Source: Pseudothermotoga sp.
GTDB lineage: Bacteria; Thermotogota; Thermotogae; Thermotogales; DSM-5069
Direction: 5' to 3'
Assembly: GCA_028276125.1 (NCBI GenBank)
Contig: JAPYWY010000081.1
Location: 1-7,299 of the forward strand
DNA length: 7,299 nucleotides
The notes beneath the pieces were generated by a model. It was not told where the DNA came from. It searched no databases and saw nothing but the letters and a program-made list of their open reading frames with translations. A program made the translations under genes and the position numbers. Each line of letters begins with the position of its first letter. The stretch's first letter is position 1. Positions 1 through 6,037 of this stretch are shown here, in pieces.

Positions 1-339
1 CTTTCGCCGCTGAGCCAGAAAGACTTCGTGAAGATACTCACCGAGCCAGAGAACGCGATCATTAAGCAGTATCAAGCTTTGCTGGCGGTTGAAGGCGTCG
101 AGTTGATCTTCACGGAAGACGGTGTGGAGGAGATCGCAAGAATGGCATACGAACTCAACCAGAGGCTCGAAAACATTGGAGCGCGAAGGCTGTACACGGT
201 CGTGGAGAAAGTGCTCGAAGACATCGCTTTCGAGGCTCCCGATGTTTCTGAAAAGAGAATCGTCGTCGACGCGAAGTACGTGAAGGAGAAGATTGGAGCC
301 ATAGCAGCAGACGAAGATTTGAGTTCCTACATCTTGTGA
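1..339 (+). CDS. hslU: HslU (ClpY), ATPase subunit of the HslVU protease, 3' part
   Basis: HslU is an AAA+ unfoldase that forms hexameric rings, unfolds cytoplasmic proteins with ATP and feeds them to the HslV peptidase. The reading frame is open from base 1, so the gene begins upstream and only the last 112 residues are present. They cover the end of the AAA+ module and the C-terminal helical domain. The sensor-2 segment NIGARRL (about residues 58-64 of the visible part), whose arginine contacts nucleotide, is intact. The protein ends in EDLSSYIL, matching the E. coli ending EDLSRFIL; this tail is known to insert into pockets between HslV subunits and activate them, so the gene looks functional. 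The Walker A and B motifs and the I domain lie outside the window. hslV would be expected just upstream. The stop codon overlaps the ribosome-binding site of the next gene. Confidence 0.96.
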   Translation, partial: LSPLSQKDFVKILTEPENAIIKQYQALLAVEGVELIFTEDGVEEIARMAYELNQRLENIGARRLYTVVEKVLEDIAFEAPDVSEKRIVVDAKYVKEKIGAIAADEDLSSYIL

Positions 340-343
340 GGCG
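337..343 (+). promoter_or_regulatory. SD site overlapping the hslU stop codon
   Basis: The bases TGAGGCG hold the hslU stop TGA (337-339) and a GAGG SD core (338-341). Eight bases separate TGAGG from the GTG start at 350. This supports the GTG as the real start of the first permease and suggests translational coupling to hslU. Confidence 0.7.
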
Positions 344-349
344 AGCACT

Positions 350-1597
350 GTGAAAAGAAAGGTCCGCGAGGCGTTGTTGGCGTATCTGTTCCTCGTGCCA
401 TCGTTCTTGATCCTGGGCACGTTCGTGTTCTGGCCCGTTGCCTTCTCGTTCGTTCTCAGTTTCTTCAGATGGGATTTTAAGAACATGAGAAATCCTGTTT
501 TTGCAGGATTCGAGAACTACAGAGAGATCTTCAGGTTCTTTCCACCGATGAACCACAGCTTCGCGGAGGCTTTTCTCTGGACGTGCTTTTTGATCTTCGT
601 TTCGATGTGTATCGTCGTTGCGGTGTATGGTATTGTGAGAAAGAATAGAACAGCTTGGTTTCTTCTGATCGCATCGATTCTTCTTTACACTCTCAGCGAG
701 CCACTCTCTCGAACCTTCGTCCTTGGTCTTTGCCTGTTGTTTTTCATCGTTGCGATTTTGAGGACCAAACAGTATCTTTCCAAACACGTTGCAGGTTTGA
801 TCGCAGCCGTCGTGGGTTTGACGGCGTTCATGCTCACCTTTGACGAACGCTTCTACACCGTTGTTGATTTCCTGCTGGAAGGTAGGGACAAGAATCTCTT
901 CGTGAAAGCGATGTTCAACACGTTCTACTATGTTGTGCTAAGCGTTCCCATCACGATTGGCTTGGCCCTCGGCATCGCGTTGATGCTGAACTCGAACATC
1001 AAACTCAGAACATTCTTCAGAACCGCTTATTTCATACCGTTTGTGACCTCCGTCGTGGCCATATCGCTCGTGTGGAGATGGATCTTTGACGACGCGTATG
1101 GTCTGCTGAATTATTTTCTCTCCTTCTTCAACGTTCAGAAGATCGCATGGTTGAAAGACGAACGATGGACGATTCCTACCATCGCCATCGTGTCGATATG
1201 GAGAACCGTTGGCTACGACGCGGTGATCTTTCTCGCAGGGCTTCAGAGCATCGATCGTTCTTACTACGAAGCCGCGGAGGTCGACGGAGCCAACGCCGGA
1301 CAGAAGTTCCTCTACATAACTTGGCCTCTGCTCAGTCCCACCACGTTCTTCTTGTTGATCGTCTCTTTGATAAACGCGTTCAAGGTTTTCACCGAGGTGT
1401 ACGTGTTGTACAGTGGCTTACCCGGTCCGTACAACAACAGCGGTCTGACGATGGTCTATTACGTCTTCGACAGATTCTACGTACAGCAGAGAATGGGAAT
1501 AGCGTGCGCGGCTGCATACGTTCTGTTCGCTATCATACTCATCTTCACGTTGATCCAGTTCAAGGTAGGTAGAAACGTTGTGGAGTACGTGTCATGA
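350..1597 (+). CDS. Sugar-type ABC importer permease (MalF/UgpA-like) with extra membrane segments
   Basis: This is a 415-residue inner-membrane permease of the carbohydrate uptake (CUT1, MalF-type) family. It would form a heterodimeric channel with the next gene product and dock on a cytoplasmic ATPase. After a basic N-terminus, core helix 1 is at about residues 9-37 and ends in the typical GFENY segment (53-57). The core resumes near 182 with LFVKAMFNTFYYVVLSVP. The ATPase-docking EAA loop is clear at 306-330 (YYEAAEVDGANAG, then a WPLLSP end). Family members are usually about 290-300 residues. The extra length is an insertion of about 115 residues (64-178), with hydrophobic stretches at about 74-96, 102-116, 122-137 and 147-164, probably four added helices. 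The GTG start is supported by its SD. The substrate cannot be told from sequence; a sugar or oligosaccharide is the family-based guess. Confidence 0.92.
   Translation: MKRKVREALLAYLFLVPSFLILGTFVFWPVAFSFVLSFFRWDFKNMRNPVFAGFENYREIFRFFPPMNHSFAEAFLWTCFLIFVSMCIVVAVYGIVRKNRTAWFLLIASILLYTLSEPLSRTFVLGLCLLFFIVAILRTKQYLSKHVAGLIAAVVGLTAFMLTFDERFYTVVDFLLEGRDKNLFVKAMFNTFYYVVLSVPITIGLALGIALMLNSNIKLRTFFRTAYFIPFVTSVVAISLVWRWIFDDAYGLLNYFLSFFNVQKIAWLKDERWTIPTIAIVSIWRTVGYDAVIFLAGLQSIDRSYYEAAEVDGANAGQKFLYITWPLLSPTTFFLLIVSLINAFKVFTEVYVLYSGLPGPYNNSGLTMVYYVFDRFYVQQRMGIACAAAYVLFAIILIFTLIQFKVGRNVVEYVS
539..883 (+). other. Hydrophobic insertion in permease 1 between core helices 1 and 2
   Basis: Residues 64-178 have no counterpart in an ordinary short CUT1 permease. 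The position, after core helix 1 and before core helix 2, matches the place where E. coli MalF carries its periplasmic P2 domain. Here the segment is mostly membrane-like: four hydrophobic stretches separated by short charged turns (RKNR at 97-100, RTK at 138-140). An even number of helices would keep the core topology unchanged. Boundaries are approximate and the function is unknown. Confidence 0.65.
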
Positions 1598-1602
1598 GGT
1601 GG
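1595..1602 (+). promoter_or_regulatory. SD site overlapping the permease 1 stop codon; decides the permease 2 start
   Basis: TGAGGTGG joins the stop of permease 1 (TGA, 1595-1597) to an SD (GAGGTGG). Eight bases separate TGAGG from ATG at 1608. A TTG at 1578 lies upstream in frame but has no SD and would overlap permease 1, so 1608 is preferred. Confidence 0.75.
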
Positions 1603-1607
1603 GCAAG

Positions 1608-3842
1608 ATGAAACGCACGTTTGGCAGTTTTCTGATCTACACCTTGCTCTCGATAGGTGCCGTGGTGATGCTCATGCCCTTCGCATGGATGATCTCCACG
1701 TCTTTCAAGACACGCAGTGAAGTGGAGCGCTGGCCTCCGATCTGGACGAGCAAGAACTTTTCCAAGACTTGGCAGCTGAAGACCAACGTGTCACGAGGTT
1801 CGATCGGTGGTCTGGACTGGAAAGGTTTGACGTTGAGAGAGGCGCTCGTACTCGTCCAAAGTGAGACTGAGCAGAACGTGTTACGGATTCAGATAGACGA
1901 CGATCCCGTGTACAGAGGCACGATTACGATCTCTTTCCCCGAGGATGCAAGATTGTTCCGCGGCAAACTGGACAAAGATTCGTTCGAAGATTTCTCCAAC
2001 GCCTTGAGAAAGAGCACGAAACAGAAAGAAGTGTTACAAGCGCTCAACGAGAGCCCCGATGCGGAAACTTTCTTCAGCAGATTCTTCGCTCTATACCTGC
2101 ACGGAAAGGATGCGTACCTCGATCGAAGAAACTACCTTGAGTTGGTGGAAAAAGCAGCGAATTCTTCCATAGAGCAGATCGATATCCTCTCGCGATACGC
2201 GTCAAGAATAGCTGAAGAACACAGGGATGAATTCTCGAAGTTCATGGAGTCGGCGAAGAAGGCTTGCGCAGACGTCGTTGGATCCGTGACGATCTTCAAA
2301 AAGGGAAAAACAGCTATTCTGGACTTAACGGAAATGGAGAGTATCCGTCGTGAACTGAACGTTTGGATAGAGAAGCTCGACGCGGGCAAGTTGAATGAAC
2401 CTCTCCGCGGCAACCCCGTGATCCGACTCTACGAGCAGAGAGTGTTGGAAACGGTTCGAACGGCGCTGGATCGACTCGAGACTTATCTGTTCGTGCACGA
2501 TTTCTTTCAAGCGGTTCAGAGCGAACGGGTCGGATCAGCCATTGTGAAATTCACTTTCATGAACGAACGAGAGAAGAAGAATGAATTCTTGTTGTCCTTG
2601 AACCAAACTGATGTACCCAACGAACTGAGGGAGATCGTTGAGCAAGAATTGAACAGATCTTTGGAAGGACTCGCCGAGAGGGTGGAAAAGAGGATCGATG
2701 AAAAATTGCAACTCGAGTTTGCCGCATTCGGATTTGAAAACGTCAGAATCTACGTCCAGCAAATGAAGCAGTTGGGTTCTCAACTACTGAACCTCTTGAA
2801 CTCGAAATCTTTGAACCTTCAATCTTTTGAGAGTTTTGCAGGTTTGAAGCAATGGTTGCAATCGGAAGGCAGTGCGGCTGCAGGCGTGATCTTGAGCAAG
2901 ATGGAACAGTTGGCTCAAGGTGTCGAGGACGACGAGTTCTTCAGAGCGTTGAAAGCGGTGTGCAGTGAAATAGACACGATAAGCAAGCTCAGAACGTTTC
3001 AATCGAGGGTTCAAAGTCTGATGAGGATCGTCCAAGCTCCAGACTTCGTCAAGGAGGTGAGGTTGAAGCGTAACCAAACGATCGAACTCGTGCTCGAGGA
3101 TGTTCATCCAGTCTATCTCGAGGATGAACGTTACAGTGTGCGGGTGGATCACACCTTCAAGGAAATCCTTGGCAACGTCTTTCACAATTACGTCGCCGCA
3201 TGGAACAGTGCGCCTTTCGGTGTCTACTACGTCAACACGGTTTTTGTCTCGACCGTGACGACGATCGCTGAGATCGTTCTCTGTGCCATGGCTGCGTACG
3301 CCTTTGCCTTGATGAGCTTTCCGGGCAAGAACCTGATCTTCGGTCTGTTTCTGAGCACGATGATGGTACCTGGAGAAGTTCTGCTCGTACCGAACTTCAT
3401 AACGATTTCGAGGTTCGGCTGGATCGATACGTACTACGCGCTCATAATACCTTGGATCGTGAGTGTCTTTGCGATCTTTTTGCTCAGACAGCATTTTTTG
3501 ACGCTCCCCAGAGAACTACAGGACGCTGCCAAGATAGATGGGTGCTCCCATTGGAGGTTCCTATGGACCGTGGTCGTTCCGCTTTCAAAACCGGCGATCG
3601 TGACATCGGCACTCTTGAAGTTCGTCGGGAGTTGGAACGCGTTCTTGTGGGTACTCATCGTGACCAACAAGGACAAATTCAGAACACTTCCTGTGGGCCT
3701 TCAAACCTTCAGCACGGACGTTGGGACCGTGTACAACATGCTCATGGCCGCCGCCACCTTCTCGATCTTGCCGATAATCGTATTGTTCCTTTTCACACAG
3801 CGGTACTTCGTTCAGGGTATCGCGAGGACGGGTTTGAAGTGA
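1608..3842 (+). CDS. Sugar-type ABC importer permease (MalG-like) with a very large extracytoplasmic insertion
   Basis: This is a 744-residue partner permease of the MalG type; ordinary members are about 270-280 residues. Core helix 1 is at about residues 8-30, followed by the familiar SFKTRSEV segment (32-39). The core resumes at NVFHNYVAAWNSAPFG (523-538), with helices at about 541-569, 574-598, 608-626, 661-684 and 711-731. The EAA docking loop is at 636-663 (ELQDAAKIDGC, ending in VPLSKPA). Everything between about 56 and 520 is an insertion. Codon use and style inside the insertion match the rest, and the frame is open throughout, so this is not a frameshift or recent fusion artefact. 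From memory, some T. maritima proteins annotated MalG are also far over normal length, so this may be a Thermotogales subfamily. No ATPase gene is adjacent; a shared ATPase encoded elsewhere is likely. The substrate is unknown. Confidence 0.92.
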   Translation: MKRTFGSFLIYTLLSIGAVVMLMPFAWMISTSFKTRSEVERWPPIWTSKNFSKTWQLKTNVSRGSIGGLDWKGLTLREALVLVQSETEQNVLRIQIDDDPVYRGTITISFPEDARLFRGKLDKDSFEDFSNALRKSTKQKEVLQALNESPDAETFFSRFFALYLHGKDAYLDRRNYLELVEKAANSSIEQIDILSRYASRIAEEHRDEFSKFMESAKKACADVVGSVTIFKKGKTAILDLTEMESIRRELNVWIEKLDAGKLNEPLRGNPVIRLYEQRVLETVRTALDRLETYLFVHDFFQAVQSERVGSAIVKFTFMNEREKKNEFLLSLNQTDVPNELREIVEQELNRSLEGLAERVEKRIDEKLQLEFAAFGFENVRIYVQQMKQLGSQLLNLLNSKSLNLQSFESFAGLKQWLQSEGSAAAGVILSKMEQLAQGVEDDEFFRALKAVCSEIDTISKLRTFQSRVQSLMRIVQAPDFVKEVRLKRNQTIELVLEDVHPVYLEDERYSVRVDHTFKEILGNVFHNYVAAWNSAPFGVYYVNTVFVSTVTTIAEIVLCAMAAYAFALMSFPGKNLIFGLFLSTMMVPGEVLLVPNFITISRFGWIDTYYALIIPWIVSVFAIFLLRQHFLTLPRELQDAAKIDGCSHWRFLWTVVVPLSKPAIVTSALLKFVGSWNAFLWVLIVTNKDKFRTLPVGLQTFSTDVGTVYNMLMAAATFSILPIIVLFLFTQRYFVQGIARTGLK
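1773..3167 (+). other. Inserted domain of permease 2 (about 465 residues), predicted outside the membrane
   Basis: Residues about 56-520 of permease 2 lie between core helices 1 and 2, a loop facing the outside in MalG. There is no membrane-spanning stretch within it. Both ends look strand-rich (about 90-110, LRIQIDD and TITISF; about 480-513, EVRLKRN, IELVLED and YSVRVDH). The middle (about 120-475) is long, charged and helix-like, with stretches suited to coiled coils (for example 340-368 and 455-475). There are two cysteines, at 220 and 452. I see no motif of a known binding-protein, peptidase or sugar-binding module. It could be a scaffold that recruits a binding protein, a substrate-gathering domain or a structural stalk; these are guesses. 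Confidence 0.6.
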
Positions 3843-3846
3843 GGTG
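3840..3846 (+). promoter_or_regulatory. SD site overlapping the permease 2 stop codon; decides the FtsL-like start
   Basis: TGAGGTG combines the permease 2 stop (TGA, 3840-3842) with a GAGGTG SD. Eight bases separate TGAGG from GTG at 3853. A GTG at 3844 is in frame but sits inside the SD itself and has no SD of its own, so 3853 is the better start. Confidence 0.7.
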
Positions 3847-3852
3847 TTTCTG

Positions 3853-4068
3853 GTGAGGCCGGCCAAGAGGCGGAAGAAGAATTTCCTACGGCGCGTGACA
3901 GTCGTTTCGATGTTCGTGATCGCATTGCTTTGGCTCGGAACTTACCTTCACTTCGTTGTCGAATCGAGGAGAAACGCAGAGCTCAAGATCAGAGACGCAG
4001 AACTTTCTCGTCGGATCGAAGAATTGACAGAGGAAATAAACAGAATCAAGGAGAGCAGAACACGATGA
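3853..4068 (+). CDS. Short bitopic coiled-coil membrane protein, FtsL/DivIC-like
   Basis: This is a 71-residue protein with the layout of the small division proteins FtsL, FtsB and DivIC. A very basic N-terminus (KRRKKNFLRR, 5-14) predicts a cytoplasmic N-end. One membrane helix follows (about 15-36). The remainder is an outside-facing coiled coil with heptad positions d at L44, L51, L58 and I65 and a at I55 and I62. In such proteins the coiled coil pairs with a partner and recruits the septal wall synthase complex. There is no globular tail after the coiled coil, so it is shorter than typical DivIC/FtsB. Assignment rests on architecture, not on family residues; an unrelated small membrane coiled-coil protein is possible. 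Its stop overlaps the start of the methyltransferase (ATGA). Confidence 0.7.
   Translation: MRPAKRRKKNFLRRVTVVSMFVIALLWLGTYLHFVVESRRNAELKIRDAELSRRIEELTEEINRIKESRTR
4048..4055 (+). promoter_or_regulatory. SD site setting the methyltransferase start
   Basis: AAGGAGAG ends 9 bases before ATG 4065. The frame stays open further upstream (to 3930), but that stretch translates to the arginine/glutamine-rich out-of-frame shadow of the FtsL-like gene, so the ATG at 4065 is chosen. Confidence 0.7.
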
Positions 4069-4835
4069 TCTTCGTGACAACTTCGCATAAACCAACGAAG
4101 GAACAAGTGTTGAGAGCGAAGGAGCTCGCGCAGGAACTGAACTTGCCGTACATACCGAGAAGGAGCTTTCGCGATCTGTTAAAGATCGTTGGAACCGATT
4201 ACTGCTACGTTGTCGAATCGGACAGAATCGTCGTGAAATACCGAAGCGGATCGTTGTTCTTCCACCCGTCGACCGCGAAGGTGAGGATGAGAAACGTGAA
4301 GAAGGGGTTGAAAGACCACCTCATTGAGTGTCTGCAACTGGCAGGAAGCGAATGGATCTTGGACACGACTTTTGGACTCGGTGCCGAAGCCGTACTCATG
4401 GCAGGTTTTCTGGAGGAAGGCAAAGTCGTTGGCCTGGAAGCTTCTACGCCCATATACATCGTCGTGAGGGAGGGCTTGAAGAATTACAGAGACAAGGAAG
4501 ACTGGGTGAACGACGCGATGAGAAGAATAGAAATCCTGAACGTCGACTTCAGAGAGTACCTTGTCAATTGCCCAGATGATTCTTTCGATATCGTTTACTG
4601 CGATCCAATGTTCGAGAATCCCGTTTACGAATCTTCCTCAATGAACCCGTTGAGACCATTCGCCGTCTATGATACTGTGACAGATAAAGATGTCGAAGAG
4701 ATGTTGCGTGTTGCACGGAGAAAGGTGGTTCTGAAAGCGCACGCGCTTGATTCGTTGTTCAACAGGATCAAAGTGGATCGAATAACTGGTAGCAAGAAGA
4801 GCCAAGTGCTGTACGGAGTGATCGAAAAGAGATGA
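4065..4835 (+). CDS. RsmJ-like class I SAM-dependent methyltransferase
   Basis: This is a 256-residue protein with two parts. The N-terminal part (1 to about 90) opens with IFVTTSHKPT and contains LPYIPRR (27-33), conserved in a group of uncharacterised methyltransferase-fold proteins. The catalytic part has SAM-binding motif I at 100-109 (DTTFGLGAEA), an acidic ribose-binding residue at E125 (GLEAS) and a motif IV of DPMFENP (180-186). DPMF and the following basic strand KVVLKAH (220-226) closely resemble E. coli RsmJ (YLDPMFP, VVVKRP), which makes m2G1516 in 16S rRNA. An RNA target is therefore likely, but the subfamily differs from RsmJ in its N-terminal half, so the exact substrate is open. 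It overlaps the FtsL-like stop and the miaA start by four bases each, placing it in a translationally coupled RNA-modification group. Confidence 0.85.
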   Translation: MIFVTTSHKPTKEQVLRAKELAQELNLPYIPRRSFRDLLKIVGTDYCYVVESDRIVVKYRSGSLFFHPSTAKVRMRNVKKGLKDHLIECLQLAGSEWILDTTFGLGAEAVLMAGFLEEGKVVGLEASTPIYIVVREGLKNYRDKEDWVNDAMRRIEILNVDFREYLVNCPDDSFDIVYCDPMFENPVYESSSMNPLRPFAVYDTVTDKDVEEMLRVARRKVVLKAHALDSLFNRIKVDRITGSKKSQVLYGVIEKR

Positions 4836-5737
4836 TCGTGCTCACCGGCCCAACCGGTGTTGGTAAAACCGAGATCGCGATCGAACTGGCATCTCGCATC
4901 AACGCAGAGATAGTCTCGGTTGACTCCAGGCAGATTTACAGGTTCATGGATATAGGAACGGCCAAGCCCACGCAGGAGCAGAGACGAATCGTAGCGCATC
5001 ACCTGATCGACATTGTTTATCCGGACGAATATTACAGTGTCTACAACTTCAGAACCGACGCGTTGAAGGCGATCGAAGATATAAAATCGAGGGGAAAGAT
5101 ACCGCTGTTGGTTGGAGGAACCGGTCTCTACATCGATGCACTGACGAGAGGCATCTTCGAGGGTGCGCCTCGGAACGAACAGTTAAGGCGAGAGCTCTTA
5201 GAGAAAGAAGCCAGAGAACCGGGTCGATTGAGGAAGATGCTCGAAGAGATCGATCCTGAGGCGGCGACCAAGATCCATGTGAACGATCTGAAGCGCACGA
5301 TCAGAGCACTGGAGGTTTGGTTTCAAACGGGTCTCAGAATATCGCAGCTCCAAAGAGAGGCCAAACCTGTTGGAGACTTCACGATAGTAGTTTTGGCGAG
5401 AAATCGAAAAGAACTTTATGATAGAATCAACATGAGAGTAGAAAAGATGATAGAAGATGGTCTCGTCGAAGAGGTAAAATCTCTTTTGAAAATGGGATAC
5501 TCGAAGGACCTGAACGCCCTCAAGACGATAGGTTATCAAGAGATCATCGAGTATCTCGAAGGGAAGGAAAGCTTCGAAAGAACGGTAGAGAAAATCAAGC
5601 GAAGTACGAGACAGTTCGCGAGAAGACAGTTCATTTGGTTCAGAAGGTATCGCGACGCAACTTGGTTGAACGTGAACGATGATGTTCTTGAAAAACTCAC
5701 CGAGATGGTGAGTAAGGATGCTCAGAAAAATTTGTGA
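4832..5737 (+). CDS. miaA: tRNA dimethylallyltransferase MiaA
   Basis: MiaA transfers a dimethylallyl group from dimethylallyl diphosphate to N6 of A37 in tRNAs reading UNN codons (i6A37), which steadies codon pairing. The 301-residue length fits the family. The P-loop GPTGVGKT is at 6-13, DSRQIYR at 31-37, GTAKP at 42-46, GGTGLY at 95-100, NDLKRTIRALEV at 151-162, and the C-terminal RQFARRQFIWFRR block at 260-272. Catalytic D31 and T97 (by homology to E. coli MiaA) are present. The start overlaps the methyltransferase stop as ATGA; upstream GGAGTG (4815-4820) is a moderate SD at long spacing, so coupling probably matters. Miaa-hfq-hflX order is the same as in E. coli. The protein appears intact. 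Confidence 0.97.
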   Translation: MIVLTGPTGVGKTEIAIELASRINAEIVSVDSRQIYRFMDIGTAKPTQEQRRIVAHHLIDIVYPDEYYSVYNFRTDALKAIEDIKSRGKIPLLVGGTGLYIDALTRGIFEGAPRNEQLRRELLEKEAREPGRLRKMLEEIDPEAATKIHVNDLKRTIRALEVWFQTGLRISQLQREAKPVGDFTIVVLARNRKELYDRINMRVEKMIEDGLVEEVKSLLKMGYSKDLNALKTIGYQEIIEYLEGKESFERTVEKIKRSTRQFARRQFIWFRRYRDATWLNVNDDVLEKLTEMVSKDAQKNL

Positions 5738-5744
5738 CGTCGTT

Positions 5745-5762
5745 GGGGGGTCTGGAGGATGG
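5745..5762 (+). promoter_or_regulatory. G-rich ribosome-binding region of hfq
   Basis: GGGGGG (5745-5750) lies 8 bases before the hfq ATG (5759) and can pair with the anti-SD with one G-U wobble. A second, better-matched GGAGG (5754-5758) touches the ATG directly, too close for normal use. The G runs continue into the second codon (ATGG), giving GGGGGG, GG, GG and GG separated by 3, 1 and 2 bases. No other in-frame start exists between the miaA stop and this ATG. Confidence 0.6.
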
Positions 5763-6037
5763 CAGAGAAGTTCAATCTTCAGGACAGGTTTCTCAACACT
5801 CTGCGCACCAGCAAAATCGAGGTCAAAGTTTACTTAGTGAACGGTTTTCAAACCAAAGGGATCATTCGTTCCTTCGACAGCTACACGATCCTGTTGGAGA
5901 ACGAGAACCAGCAAAGTCTCATCTACAAGCACGCGATAAGCACGATAATGCCAACTTCGTTTGTCAAGCTTGTGAAGACCGAACAGAAGGAAAAGGAGGA
6001 AGCGTCCCAGGCTCAACCAGATGGTTCGGACGAATGA
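5759..6037 (+). CDS. hfq: RNA chaperone Hfq
   Basis: Hfq is a hexameric Sm-fold RNA chaperone that binds small RNAs and A-rich mRNA segments and acts in the cytoplasm. This copy has 92 residues. The Sm1 region runs from about 20 to 50 (VKVYLVNGFQTKG, then FDSY). Sm2 is the canonical YKHAISTI (56-63). Proximal-face residues Q8 and D9 and the H58 position are kept, and F42 of E. coli is Y42 here. The lateral-rim arginine patch is reduced: RRER of E. coli aligns with RTSK (16-19). The tail (75-92) is short, charged and acidic, probably disordered. The gene lies 21 bases after miaA. The next gene, hflX, begins inside the last 17 bases. Confidence 0.96.
   Translation: MAEKFNLQDRFLNTLRTSKIEVKVYLVNGFQTKGIIRSFDSYTILLENENQQSLIYKHAISTIMPTSFVKLVKTEQKEKEEASQAQPDGSDE

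Noticed and set aside
155..787. Open frame of 210 codons on the minus strand across hslU and permease 1
   Set aside because: It spans the junction of two real genes on the other strand and gives a low-complexity charged translation with no recognisable motif.
1578..1610. TTG at 1578 as an earlier start of permease 2
   Set aside because: It lacks an SD, overlaps permease 1 and adds residues (WSTCHEVGK) not expected before the basic N-terminus; ATG 1608 has an excellent SD.
3102..3129. Inverted repeat GTTCATCC / GGATGAAC with a 12-base loop, plus a CTCGAGGATG direct repeat (3093-3102 and 3117-3126)
   Set aside because: Arms are short and imperfectly nested, there is no U-run, and it sits mid-gene; it probably reflects similar codons for the repeated LED segments.
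2784..3494. Open frame of 236 codons on the minus strand inside permease 2
   Set aside because: It lies wholly opposite a family-recognisable permease, has a histidine/arginine/aspartate-rich composition typical of antisense shadows, and has no support from context.
3857..3864. GGCCGGCC palindrome at the start of the FtsL-like gene
   Set aside because: An 8-base palindrome within codons RPAK; single occurrence with nothing around it to suggest a binding site.
4024..4052. TTGACA resembling a -35 promoter box near the end of the FtsL-like gene
   Set aside because: No acceptable -10 box occurs 16-18 bases downstream.
4843..4859. Small hairpin CACCGG / CCGGTG 8 bases after the miaA start codon
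   Set aside because: It falls on the P-loop codons GPTG, where GGC CCA ACC GGT is naturally self-complementary; six pairs give no strong case for regulation.
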